Positions 26,417 through 35,059 of a DNA stretch of 47,931 nt are shown in pieces. Both the position numbers and the translations under genes were made by a program. The notes under the pieces are model-generated. The model had not been told where the DNA came from, searched no databases, and saw only the letters and a program-made list of their open reading frames with translations. The stretch is taken from assembly GCA_015488275.1 (NCBI GenBank), contig WFOD01000090.1, forward strand, positions 1 through 47,931. The letters are read 5' to 3'. The DNA is from Deltaproteobacteria bacterium. Lineage in GTDB: Bacteria; Desulfobacterota; Desulfobulbia; Desulfobulbales; S012-135. The stretch's first letter is position 1, and the number at the start of each line of letters is the position of its first letter.

Positions 26417-26445
26417 TTGACGGGGGCAGCGCATTCCAGCATAAT
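26417..26445 (+). promoter_or_regulatory. Possible sigma-70 promoter of the rpoH-like gene
   Basis: TTGACG (26417-26422), a 17-base spacer and CATAAT (26440-26445) match five of six positions in each box. Transcription would begin near 26452, which is the A of the chosen start codon, so the message could be leaderless; no Shine-Dalgarno sequence is visible before that ATG. If the gene starts at 26395 this site would be inside it and not a promoter for it. Confidence 0.35.
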
Positions 26446-26451
26446 GACGCC

Positions 26452-27462
26452 ATGAAAAAGGATACCGACATCGACGCCGCCCGGCAGGCGCGGCCCGGTT
26501 CGGCCGCTGGCCGCGACACCGGGGCGGACCGGGCCGGAAGCGAGTTCCACCCCCTGGTTTCTTTGCCAGACAACGACAACCTGCCCGCGGTCGTCCATCC
26601 CGGGCTGCACCGTTACCTGAAGGAAATCAGCCAGTACAAGCTGCTCTCCCGCGAGGAGACCGAAGAGTTGGCCATCCGCTATCACCGGGACAAGGATCCC
26701 GAGGCCGCCTACAAACTGGTGACATCCAACCTGCGGCTGGTGGTCAAGGTGGCGATGGATTTTCAGAAGTACTGGATGCAAAACTTTCTCGATCTCGTGC
26801 AGGAGGGCAATATTGGTCTGGTGCAGGCGGTCAAGAAGTTCGATCCCTACCGGGGCGTCAAGTTCTCCTATTATGCCGCCTATTGGATCCGCGCCTATAT
26901 CCTGAAGTTCATCATGGATAACTGGCGGCTGGTCAAGATCGGCACCACCCAGGCGCAGCGCAAACTCTTCTTCAGCCTGAACAAAGAGCGCAAGCTTCTG
27001 GAGGCGCAGGGGTTCAAGCCGGACGTCAAGCTCCTCGCCCAGCGGCTCGACGTTAAGGAAAGCGAGGTGATCGAGATGAGCCAGCGGCTCGGGGCCACCG
27101 ACCTTTCGTTGGAGAGTCCGCTGCGGGACGATTCGGACGACGAGCGCAAAAGCTTTCTCGCCGCCGACGGCGCCTCGGTGGAGGAGCAGGTGGCCGAAAG
27201 CGAGTTGCACGAGCGGCTGGAAGAGTTGCTGGGCAAGTTCCGCGCCACCTGCAATCCCAAGGAGCAGGCCATTCTCGACGACCGCCTCTTGTCCGACGAG
27301 CCGGCCACCTTGCAGGAGATCGCCGACCGGTTTGGCATCTCGCGCGAGCGGGTGCGGCAGATCGAGGCGAACCTGCTGAAAAAGTTGCGCCGGTACTTTG
27401 AAGAAGAGATGCCGGACATCCGGGCCTATCTCGATGCAATGGTTGAGTCCTGGCAGCAGTGA
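26452..27462 (+). CDS. rpoH: RpoH-type (sigma-32 family) RNA polymerase sigma factor
   Basis: 336 residues from 26452. Region 2 is complete (LVTSNLRLVVKVAMDF, then FLDLVQEGNIGLVQAVKKFDP and YAAYWIRAYILKFIMDNWRLV). The segment QRKLFFSLNKERKLL at about residue 168 matches the RpoH box that marks heat-shock sigma factors. Region 4 ends with GISRERVRQIEANLLKKLR. The N-terminal ~45 residues are charged and non-conserved. An ATG at 26395 would add 19 residues. It likely directs heat-shock genes, though group assignment among RpoH paralogues is uncertain. Its last codons overlap the next gene start. Confidence 0.85.
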   Translation: MKKDTDIDAARQARPGSAAGRDTGADRAGSEFHPLVSLPDNDNLPAVVHPGLHRYLKEISQYKLLSREETEELAIRYHRDKDPEAAYKLVTSNLRLVVKVAMDFQKYWMQNFLDLVQEGNIGLVQAVKKFDPYRGVKFSYYAAYWIRAYILKFIMDNWRLVKIGTTQAQRKLFFSLNKERKLLEAQGFKPDVKLLAQRLDVKESEVIEMSQRLGATDLSLESPLRDDSDDERKSFLAADGASVEEQVAESELHERLEELLGKFRATCNPKEQAILDDRLLSDEPATLQEIADRFGISRERVRQIEANLLKKLRRYFEEEMPDIRAYLDAMVESWQQ

Positions 27463-30400
27463 CCAGAGGCGGCACGCTTGCGTAGCGCCAAGTACGCGTC
27501 TTGCTCTGGTGGGCTTGCTTGTCTGCGCCTCTCTTTTTTCCGGCAACATGGCCGGCGAGCCGGCAACCGCGGCCCCGCCGCCGGAAATGGTAGGGGGAAG
27601 GGCGGTGGTGCCAGAGCGCCAGGTGCTGCCCGAGGGCCAACAGCCGGCCTGGAAGGGGCGGTGGGACCTGGCCCGCGCCTTGGTGCGGCAAAAGCGGTAC
27701 GTTGACGCGGTGGCCATCTATCGGGAGCTTCTCGCCCTGCGGCCCGATGTTCTTCTCGCCCGGCGGGAGCTGGCCTTTGTTCTGCTCGCTACCGGCGACT
27801 ACGCCGGGGCTGTGTCACTTTTTGAGTCGCTGGAACGCGAAGGGAGGGCGGACGCCGAACTGCTCGCCGGGCTCGCCCGGGCGCGCGTCGGCGCGGGCGA
27901 CTGTCTGCGGGCCGTGCCTTTGCTGGAGCGGCTGTCCGCTTCTGGCGTATTGGATGACAGCCTTGTGCGGCAAACCGGCGTTTGCCTGCTCGACGCCAAG
28001 GTGTACGATCAGGCGGTCGCCCTTCTCGATCCGTACCTGGCCCGCCATCCAGACGATGTTCCTCTCCGGGGCCGCTTGGCCCGCCTCGCCGCCGCGCGCC
28101 AGGACGATGAGCTGGCCCGCCGACTGCTCCAGCCGTTGGTGGCGCGTGACGATGTAGCCACCGACCTGCTTGTGCTGGCGGCCCGTATTCACGTTCGCTT
28201 GGGCCTGGACAACCTGGCCGCTGAACTCTGGCGGCGCATCTTGGCCCGTGACCCTTCCTTTGCCGAAGGACACCGCTTCCTTGCCGCTTACGCCGCCGCG
28301 CGGCATGACGACCAGGCGGCCTTTCGTCACCGCCTCTGGCTTTGGCGGGCGGGTGAGGGCCGGGACGCGGCCGCCGCCCTGGAGCTTGGCCGTTTGGCCG
28401 AACGCCTTGGCCGCCGTCAGGAGGCGGTGCGTTTCTATGAGGAGGCCCGCGCCCGCCGGCAGGACGATCTGGCGGCGATTGAGGGGTTGGTGCGGATGTA
28501 CGCCGCGCTCGGCGACAAGGCCAAGACCCTGGCCATGCTGGAGCAATACCTGGCGATCGAGAGCCGGCCGGCGAGCGACAAGGTGCGCCAGGCGGCCCGT
28601 CTCTACGCAGACCGGGGCCTGCTCGCCCGGGCGGTGCGTTTGTATCAAGCGCTCCTGGCGGAAGACCCTGATGATCCTGAACTGCTCCGTATCCTTGCCC
28701 ACGATCTCCTTGCCCTCGGCCGGCCGGACGAGGCCCTGGCCATGTGGCGTCACCTGGCCGCAGTGCGGCCCGACCGGCTGGAAAACTATACGGCAATGGC
28801 CGATCTCCTGGAGCGGCTCGGCCGTGTCAGCGAACTCGCTCCCGTGCTTGAGCGGATCGTGGCGCTCGATCCGGGTAACGTGGGCGCGGCCCTGCGCTTG
28901 GCCGAACTACGCCTTGCGGCCGGCGATCGCGCCGCCGCCTTGGCGCTGTACCAGAGGATGGCCGACGCGGTAAGGGTAGCTCCTGCGGACCGTTTGCGCC
29001 GGGCGCGGCTGGCCGAGAGTTTTGCCTTGGCCGGTCGGGCCTTTGACGATTACCTGGCCCTGTGGCGTGGCGGTGAGCACACGCCCGCTGTGCTTGCCGC
29101 CTGCCTGCGGACCGGCGGCGCGGCCGGCGAGCTGGCAACGGTGCGCGATCTCGTGGCCCGGATCGAGGGCGCGGCGCAACTGCCGCTTCGGCGGGCAGCG
29201 GTTCGGGCCCTGCTTTCCTTGTCGTTGCTCGATGAAGCCGGCCGGTTGGCGGCAGAGGTGTACGCGCAAAGTGGCGAGGGCGAAGATCGTGCACTGTACG
29301 TGGAAACCCTTGTCCAGCGCCGGCTGTTTGCCGAGGCGGAAGAGGTGTTGCGGCTGGCGTTGCTCCAGCGGCCCGACGATGTTGGCCTTCTCCTTGCCTT
29401 GACCCGGGTGGCCCTGGCGGCCGGCGAGGCGGAAAAGGCCGAACGCTGGCTCGATCAGGCGGAGTCGGCCGATGGCGAACGGGCTGTGATCTCTGCGCGG
29501 TACGGTGCTGTGCCGGCCGAGTTGCTCATTGCCATTAGGCGCATCGAGTGGGATGCGCTTCGCGGCAAGAAGTGGCGGGTGGGGGATGGCATTGCCGCGT
29601 TGCTGCGCGAAGCGCCGGTCCCGCTTGCCCCCGTCCTGGCGGTGGACCTGGCAAGCCTGGCCTTTTCTGCCGGCCGGCCAGATCTTGTGCAGCGCCTTGC
29701 CGCGGCTGCCGGCAAGGAACCTTTTGCCCGGCTTACCCGCGACGCGCTTCTCCTGGCGGCGGACGACGCCACCGGCCTGCCGGCCTTGGCCGAACGGGCG
29801 GCCGGCGGGGATCGTTCCTTTGTTTTCCGTCTGGCCGATACCCTTCTCCGCCTCGGCCGCCCGGAACTAGTCGAGCGCTTGGCGGCCTTGTGCCGTTGCC
29901 AAGGGCGGTGGCCCATGACCGTTGTGTTGGCCAGGGCGGAAGCCGCGCAGGGCAAGCAAGGCGCGGCCGCAGACCGTCTCATGGCGTCGGCTGCGGTCAG
30001 CAGCCTTTCCTGGCCGCAGGCCCTGGCCGCCTCTTGGTCTTACGCCGCCGGCCGGTTCGCCAACGCCGCGATTGCGGCAAGGGCGCTTTGCGCCGCTCAG
30101 CCCAACCGCCCCGATTATCGGCTCCTGTACGCCCGGGCCCTGTGGGCGGCCGGCCAGCGGTCCCAGGCCCTGGAGGCGTACCGCAGCTTTCTGGCCGGGG
30201 GAGAGAAGAAGAAGCAGGCAGGGGAAATGGCGAACAACGGCGAAGGTCCTCTATGGAGCTGGGCCTGGCTGCGGCCGCGGCCGGCTTCTCCCCTGGAAGA
30301 GGCCCTGCTGGCCCAGGAAGAAGGCGACCCGCCGGCCAATATGGTTGGGTTGCTCAAGGGATTTGCCGCCGGTTGGTGGCAACGCCGTTTTGCCCTGGAA

Positions 30401-31543
30401 TACGGGGCGCGCCATGCCCTGGAGCGGGGCGACCTGCACCGGGCGGCGCGGTCGCTCCGGCGGCTGGTTGTGCTTGCGCCGGACGACGACAGCTTTGTCT
30501 TTGACCTTGCCCGTACCTATGACCGGCTGGACCGGCGGCAAGAGGCGGCAGGCCTGTACGGCGAACTGCGCCGCCGCCAGCCCGACTATCCGGGCCTGGC
30601 CGAGGCGCTGGCCGCCCACCGCCGCGCCCGCCGTCCACGGACAGGCCTGGCCGTGGAGTGGGGCCGCCTTCAGGGATGGGACGACCATCAAGCGGTCTCC
30701 TGGTGGAAGGGAGGAATGGTGGCGTCCTTCTCGCCCAGCCTCCAACATGCGTTTACCTTGGATCTCGCTCGGGTGCGCTACCGCGCCAGCACCGATGATC
30801 ATCAGATCGCCAGGGCCGGCCGGCTGATGGCGCGCTACAGCACCAATCTGCGAGGCGTGTTGGCCCTCACCGCCGCGGTCGGCCGGCAAAAACTCGACCT
30901 GCGCCGCGCGGGCACCACCCTGCTCGCCGCCCGCGTGGACGGTGAGTTCGGCGATCGCCTGGCCGGCTATCTCGCCTTTGACCGGGACGCGGTGGCCGAT
31001 ACCTTGACGAGCCTGGCGCAAGGCATCGTCCGGGAGGAAGTCCTTGCCGGTGTGCGGTTCGAGCCCACGGAACGCCTGCGTTTGGATGGCGATTACCGGT
31101 TCGCGGACTTTTCCGACGGCAATGTGACCGAAGAGATCCGTCTCGGCGCCGTGCTCACCCTGCGCCGCCGGAGCCCCTGGCTGGCGCTGGGATATCATTA
31201 CCGGTTGTTCGACTCCCGCGATACCTCCTTGCCCGGCGTGGTCCTCGCCGGTTCGAGCGGCGGCCGGGACCACCCCTACTGGACGCCCCGCAATTATTGG
31301 TTGAACAATTTCACCGTGTATTATAAACAAGGACTCTTGCCAGAACACCGGGCCGGCGGCCCGTTCGTGGACGCCCGTTGGTCCCTGGGGCACGACGCCG
31401 AGGGCCACGCCCGTCAGCGGCTGCAGTTGGACCTCGGCTGGGACCTGCCCGCCCGCCTGAGCTGCCGCGTCGGCATCGACGTGGTGACCGCGCCACGGGA
31501 GCACGGGCGTCGCTTCGCCTTTTCCCTCGAATATCGCTGGTAA
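27434..31543 (+). CDS. TPR-repeat outer-membrane beta-barrel protein (exopolysaccharide export porin-like)
   Basis: 1369 residues from the ATG at 27434, which overlaps rpoH by 29 nt; other starts are possible. A hydrophobic signal (LALVGLLVCASLFSG) is followed by a very long run of TPR motifs to about residue 1060 (for example LARALVRQKRYVDAVAIYRE). The last ~290 residues alternate in beta-strand fashion (WGRLQG, LALGYHYRLF, RLQLDLGWDLP) and end in FSLEYRW, an outer-membrane barrel signature. This TPR-plus-barrel plan is that of PgaA, BcsC and PelB. It may export a polysaccharide, but no synthase gene is adjacent. The call is structural, not by strong homology. Confidence 0.68.
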   Translation: MQWLSPGSSDQRRHACVAPSTRLALVGLLVCASLFSGNMAGEPATAAPPPEMVGGRAVVPERQVLPEGQQPAWKGRWDLARALVRQKRYVDAVAIYRELLALRPDVLLARRELAFVLLATGDYAGAVSLFESLEREGRADAELLAGLARARVGAGDCLRAVPLLERLSASGVLDDSLVRQTGVCLLDAKVYDQAVALLDPYLARHPDDVPLRGRLARLAAARQDDELARRLLQPLVARDDVATDLLVLAARIHVRLGLDNLAAELWRRILARDPSFAEGHRFLAAYAAARHDDQAAFRHRLWLWRAGEGRDAAAALELGRLAERLGRRQEAVRFYEEARARRQDDLAAIEGLVRMYAALGDKAKTLAMLEQYLAIESRPASDKVRQAARLYADRGLLARAVRLYQALLAEDPDDPELLRILAHDLLALGRPDEALAMWRHLAAVRPDRLENYTAMADLLERLGRVSELAPVLERIVALDPGNVGAALRLAELRLAAGDRAAALALYQRMADAVRVAPADRLRRARLAESFALAGRAFDDYLALWRGGEHTPAVLAACLRTGGAAGELATVRDLVARIEGAAQLPLRRAAVRALLSLSLLDEAGRLAAEVYAQSGEGEDRALYVETLVQRRLFAEAEEVLRLALLQRPDDVGLLLALTRVALAAGEAEKAERWLDQAESADGERAVISARYGAVPAELLIAIRRIEWDALRGKKWRVGDGIAALLREAPVPLAPVLAVDLASLAFSAGRPDLVQRLAAAAGKEPFARLTRDALLLAADDATGLPALAERAAGGDRSFVFRLADTLLRLGRPELVERLAALCRCQGRWPMTVVLARAEAAQGKQGAAADRLMASAAVSSLSWPQALAASWSYAAGRFANAAIAARALCAAQPNRPDYRLLYARALWAAGQRSQALEAYRSFLAGGEKKKQAGEMANNGEGPLWSWAWLRPRPASPLEEALLAQEEGDPPANMVGLLKGFAAGWWQRRFALEYGARHALERGDLHRAARSLRRLVVLAPDDDSFVFDLARTYDRLDRRQEAAGLYGELRRRQPDYPGLAEALAAHRRARRPRTGLAVEWGRLQGWDDHQAVSWWKGGMVASFSPSLQHAFTLDLARVRYRASTDDHQIARAGRLMARYSTNLRGVLALTAAVGRQKLDLRRAGTTLLAARVDGEFGDRLAGYLAFDRDAVADTLTSLAQGIVREEVLAGVRFEPTERLRLDGDYRFADFSDGNVTEEIRLGAVLTLRRRSPWLALGYHYRLFDSRDTSLPGVVLAGSSGGRDHPYWTPRNYWLNNFTVYYKQGLLPEHRAGGPFVDARWSLGHDAEGHARQRLQLDLGWDLPARLSCRVGIDVVTAPREHGRRFAFSLEYRW

Positions 31544-31658
31544 GTTGGTTAAAGTTGCCGCCCCGCTGCGTCCGTTGTCAGCGGGCCGACATGGCCTGGT
31601 TGGCCTGCGCCGGGGCTGGATCGTGCTACGTTGTTTCGCCCGATGGAGGACTCGTTTT

Positions 31659-32144
31659 ATGGTTACCCGAATCCCTATGTCCAAGACCGGTCATCGGCGG
31701 TTGCAAGAAGAGTTGCAGCGCCTGGAGCGTGTCGAACGGATCGAGGTCATCAAGGCCATCGAGACGGCCCGCGGTCACGGCGACCTGCGGGAGAACGCCG
31801 AGTATCACGCGGCCAAGGAGCGCCAGGGCCACGTTGAGGGGCGGATCATGGAACTCAAGGACAAGCTGAGCCGCGCCGAGGTGATCGACTGTACCCAAGT
31901 GGACAGCGAGCGCGTGGTCTTTGGCACCGTGGTCACCTTGCTCGACCTCGACACGGATGAGGAGTTCACCTATCAACTCCTCGGCCCTGAGGAGGCGGAC
32001 GTGGACAACGGTAAGATTTCCGTGTTGTCGCCCCTCGGCCGGGCGATGCTTGGTAAAGAAATAGGAGATGAGGTAACGGTGAAAACGCCGGGCGGCGTGC
32101 GTCACCTGGAAGTGCTCGATATCGGCGCCGGCGTTGACCCCTGA
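31659..32144 (+). CDS. greA: Transcription elongation factor GreA
   Basis: 161 residues. The start at 31659 (MVTRIPMSKTGHRRLQEEL) has GGAGGA 10 nt upstream and gives the normal length. The N-terminal antiparallel coiled coil holds the acidic tip GDLRENAEYHAAKERQ; the C-terminal FKBP-like domain has ISVLSPLGRAMLGKEIGDEV. It rescues backtracked RNA polymerase by stimulating transcript cleavage. It ends just before a palindromic mini-element that probably acts as its terminator. Confidence 0.96.
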   Translation: MVTRIPMSKTGHRRLQEELQRLERVERIEVIKAIETARGHGDLRENAEYHAAKERQGHVEGRIMELKDKLSRAEVIDCTQVDSERVVFGTVVTLLDLDTDEEFTYQLLGPEEADVDNGKISVLSPLGRAMLGKEIGDEVTVKTPGGVRHLEVLDIGAGVDP

Positions 32145-32157
32145 GGCAAAGGGGGGG

Positions 32158-32232
32158 GAGCAGCTTGCCGAAAAAGCCGGGGATGGCTTTTTCGGCGGAC
32201 TGTTCACCGCCTGTTTTTCAACGGGTTGCTAG
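32158..32232. repeat. Palindromic mini-element, copy B
   Basis: A perfect 12-bp stem GCCGAAAAAGCC/GGCTTTTTCGGC (32167-32196, loop GGGGAT) followed by CGGACTGTT and by the right terminal hairpin remnant CTGTTTTTCAACGGGTTGCTAG. It fills the gap between the convergent greA and TetR genes. The terminal CTAG provides the TAG stop codon of the TetR gene (32229-32231). It probably works as a bidirectional terminator. Confidence 0.85.
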
Positions 32233-32840
32233 GAAAGAGCCCCTTTCCGCGCCTCATCGGTGCAGATGCCGTGCAAAAAGATCTCGCAGATGTGCTTGGC
32301 GGTCTCCTCAATGGAGTAGGGCGGGTTGGGGGTGAGGATCCACAGGCGGGACATCTCGTCCAAGGCGCCGAAGTAGGCCCGTTTGACCACGCCGGGCATG
32401 ACATCGCTGCGGAACATGCCCATTTCCTGACCCTTGTGGACGATGACCGAGATGATGTCCACGTATTCGACGAAGCGGGTGTTGCGGTACTCCTTCATAA
32501 ACTTGTTGCTTTGCCGCAACTCCATTTGCAACACCTCGGCCAGCTCCTCGTTCTTTTCCACCAGCTTCAGGTGATGCAAGGCAAAGGTCTCCAGCATCTT
32601 GCGGGGATCGGTTTCTTTTTCGATCGCCTGCTTGACCTGGACGATGATCTTGCTGATCTCTTCTTCGAACAGCGATAGCAGAATATCGTATTTGTTGTTG
32701 AAGTACAGATAGATAGTGCCGTCCGCCACTTTCGCCTCTTTGGCGATGTCCGAGATGCGGGCGTTGAAGAAGCCCGTCCGGGCGAACACCTTGATGGCGG
32801 CCTGGATGATCTTGCTGTGTTTGTCCGATGTTCTTCTCAT
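32229..32840 (-). CDS. TetR/AcrR-family transcriptional regulator, FadR-like
   Basis: 203 residues. The helix-turn-helix is SDIAKEAKVADGTIYLYFNNK (about 28-48, shown here as its central part AKVADGTIYLYF). The C-terminal domain (LETFALHHLKLVEKNEELAEVLQ) resembles the TetR_C_4 domain of Bacillus FadR-type acyl-CoA sensors. The predicted operator and promoter sit ~220 nt upstream, so it may repress itself. No clear ribosome site precedes the ATG. The stop codon is supplied by the repeat element at its 3' end. Ligand and other targets are unknown. Confidence 0.87.
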   Translation of the reverse strand: MRRTSDKHSKIIQAAIKVFARTGFFNARISDIAKEAKVADGTIYLYFNNKYDILLSLFEEEISKIIVQVKQAIEKETDPRKMLETFALHHLKLVEKNEELAEVLQMELRQSNKFMKEYRNTRFVEYVDIISVIVHKGQEMGMFRSDVMPGVVKRAYFGALDEMSRLWILTPNPPYSIEETAKHICEIFLHGICTDEARKGALS

Positions 32841-33280
32841 GCCGTCAGCAGATGAACCTGGAGAGGAGAGCGTTGGGCGTCCCCGGCGGTGGAGCGGTGA
32901 ACGGTGGCCGTGCCAACCCAGGGCGTATCTTCTGGCGTCGGGGAAACGTTGGGAGGTTTTTCTAATAGGGTGATTTCACGGAACAACCAAAGTACTGCCG
33001 TCCCCCCTGAGACAGTGGAAACGCCAAGGTGTGCACTCTTGCGTTTCGATCATGAATGAACGTTCATTTTTTACAGGGGCCGGGCCGTCCTGTCAAGCAA
33101 GAAAACGATCTCGCCTATCGTTCCTTCGTTTTATCTGTGTCTTGCCTGGCGGGAAGATTGGTGTCTGCTCTTGCCCGAAACGGCCGGGTCGGGTAAATAG
33201 GCGGAGGTTCCATCGCCTGTCGTGTGGCCAGGCGCCAGTATTGGCGAAGATCGTTATTAGGTGAATATACGGAGGAACGT
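32841..33280. other. Intergenic regulatory region between the TetR gene and purD-purE
   Basis: A 440-base divergent region without a convincing gene. It contains the minus-strand promoter and operator at 33055-33096, a ~220-nt untranslated leader for the TetR gene, and on the plus side small hairpins (AGGCG...CGCCT near 33200 and CGCCAGTATTGGCG near 33234) before the purD ribosome site. I see no clear sigma-70 promoter for purD and no recognisable purine riboswitch. Confidence 0.6.
33055..33096 (-). promoter_or_regulatory. Sigma-70 promoter with overlapping palindromic TetR operator
   Basis: On the minus strand TTGACA (33096-33091), a 17-base spacer and TAAAAA (33073-33068) form a good promoter pointing at the TetR gene. 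Directly overlapping the -10 end and the predicted start (~33061) is the perfect 14-bp palindrome AATGAACGTTCATT (33055-33068), within a TGAATGA-N4-TCATT pattern like that of FadR-type TetR regulators. This geometry predicts autorepression. Confidence 0.7.
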
Positions 33281-35050
33281 ATGAAGGTTCTCGTCGTCGG
33301 TTCAGGGGGCAGGGAGCACGCCTTGGTGTGGAAGCTGCGGCAGAGCCCGCGGGTGACAAAGGTCTATTGCGCGCCGGGCAATGCCGGCGTCGCGGCCTTG
33401 GCCGAATGCGTGGCCATTGGCGCCGAGGACATCGACGGCCTGCTGGCCTTTGCCCAGGAAAACGGCGTCGGCTGCACAGTGGTCGGTCCCGAGGCCCCGC
33501 TCGTGGCCGGCATCGTGGACCGCTTCCAAGAGGCTGGCCAGCGGATTTTTGGCCCAGTGGCCGCCGCGGCCCGCCTCGAGGGGTCCAAGGCGTTCAGCAA
33601 ACAGATCATGCAACAATACGGTATCCCCACTGGCGGCTTTGCGGTCTTTCAAGACGTGGACACAGCCCTCGCCCATCTCGACACCGTGGGCGCGCCGGTG
33701 GTGGTCAAGGCCGATGGCCTGGCGGCGGGCAAGGGGGTGATTGTCTGCCAGACCATTGACGAGGCGCGCAAGGCGGTGGATGCCATCGGCCGGGAGCGGG
33801 CCTTTGGCGCGGCCGGCGACCGCATCGTGATCGAGGAGTTCCTCGAAGGGGAAGAGGCCTCGTTCCTGGCCTTTGTTGATGGCGAGACCGTGCTGCCCTT
33901 GCCCACCTCGCAGGACCACAAGGCGGTCTATGACGGCGACCGCGGGCCGAACACCGGCGGCATGGGGGCCTACTCGCCGGCGCCGGTGGTGACGCCTGAG
34001 CTTCACCGCCAGGTGATGGAAGAGATCATGGTACCCACGGTGCGGGCGATGGCGGCTGAAGGCCATCCCTACAAGGGGATGTTGTACGCTGGCCTGATGA
34101 TCAAGGACGGCCGGGCCAAGGTGTTGGAGTTCAACTGCCGGTTTGGCGATCCTGAGTGCCAGCCGCTCCTTATGCGTTTGCGTTCCGATCTTATGGATGT
34201 GATCGACGCGGTGATCGACGGCTCCCTCGACCGCTTGGAGCTCGATATTGATCCGCGGCCCACGGTCTGTGTGGTCATGGCCTCGGGCGGCTATCCCGGC
34301 TCCTACGCCAAAGGACATGCCATCACCGGGCTGGAAGAGGCGGCGGCCTTGGACGATGTGGTGGTCTTTCACGCCGGTACGGCCAGTGAGGACGGCAAGG
34401 TGGTGACCGCCGGCGGCCGCGTGCTCGGGGTTACGGCCATTGGTTCCGATCTGCCAGCCGCCATTGACCGGGCCTATGAGGCGGTGGCCAAGATCTCCTG
34501 GCAGGATTGCTACTACCGCAAGGATATTGGCCAGAAGGCCCTGCGCCGCCTGGCCCGGAAAAAGGTGCGCATTCTCATGGGGAGCGACTCCGACCTGCCG
34601 GTCATGCGGGAGGCGGCGGCGATTCTTGAGGACTTTGGTATTGAATACGATATGACCGTGGCCTCGGCCCACCGCACGCCCGAAAGGGCCGCCCGCTTGG
34701 CGCGCGCCGCCCGGGCGGAGAACGTGGGGGTGATCATTGCTGGCGCCGGCATGGCCGCGCACCTGGCTGGCGTGCTGGCGGCCCATACCACCTTGCCGGT
34801 GATCGGCGTGCCCCTCGACGCCTCCTCGCTCAACGGCCTCGACGCCCTGCTCGCCACGGTGCAGATGCCGCCCGGCGTGCCGGTGGCCACTATGGCCGTG
34901 GGCAAGGCCGGGGCGCGCAACGCCGCCATCCTGGCCGCCCAGATCCTCTCCCTTGCCAACGCTGATCTTGCCCGCAAGCTCGACGACCACAAGGCCAAGA
35001 TGGCCCGGCAGGTGGAGGAAAAGGCGGCCCGGCTCGCCCAGGAGGGCTGA
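33281..35050 (+). CDS. purD-purE: PurD-PurE fusion: phosphoribosylamine-glycine ligase and N5-CAIR mutase
   Basis: 589 residues. The start at 33281 has GGAGG 8 nt upstream. Residues 1-~420 are a full PurD (GSGGREHALVWKLR at the N-terminus, ATP-grasp core, EFNCRFGDPECQPLL). After a short basic linker (LRRLARKK) residues ~427-589 are a full class I PurE: MGSDSDLPVM, the catalytic SAHRTPER, GAGMAAHLAGVLAAHT and PVATMAVGKAG. It thus carries steps 2 and 6 of de novo purine synthesis on one chain; no PurK lies here. There is no stop, frameshift or internal start at the junction that I can see. The YrdC-type gene follows 9 nt later. Confidence 0.95.
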   Translation: MKVLVVGSGGREHALVWKLRQSPRVTKVYCAPGNAGVAALAECVAIGAEDIDGLLAFAQENGVGCTVVGPEAPLVAGIVDRFQEAGQRIFGPVAAAARLEGSKAFSKQIMQQYGIPTGGFAVFQDVDTALAHLDTVGAPVVVKADGLAAGKGVIVCQTIDEARKAVDAIGRERAFGAAGDRIVIEEFLEGEEASFLAFVDGETVLPLPTSQDHKAVYDGDRGPNTGGMGAYSPAPVVTPELHRQVMEEIMVPTVRAMAAEGHPYKGMLYAGLMIKDGRAKVLEFNCRFGDPECQPLLMRLRSDLMDVIDAVIDGSLDRLELDIDPRPTVCVVMASGGYPGSYAKGHAITGLEEAAALDDVVVFHAGTASEDGKVVTAGGRVLGVTAIGSDLPAAIDRAYEAVAKISWQDCYYRKDIGQKALRRLARKKVRILMGSDSDLPVMREAAAILEDFGIEYDMTVASAHRTPERAARLARAARAENVGVIIAGAGMAAHLAGVLAAHTTLPVIGVPLDASSLNGLDALLATVQMPPGVPVATMAVGKAGARNAAILAAQILSLANADLARKLDDHKAKMARQVEEKAARLAQEG

Positions 35051-35059
35051 AACAGGATC

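Noticed and set aside
26329-27492. GCGTAGCGCCAA occurring at both 26.3 and 27.5 kb
   Set aside because: Only 12 bases are shared, with no flanking similarity; chance is sufficient in such GC-rich sequence.
33100-33280. A purine riboswitch upstream of purD-purE
   Set aside because: Only short hairpins are visible and none of the conserved purine-aptamer loop sequences could be recognised.
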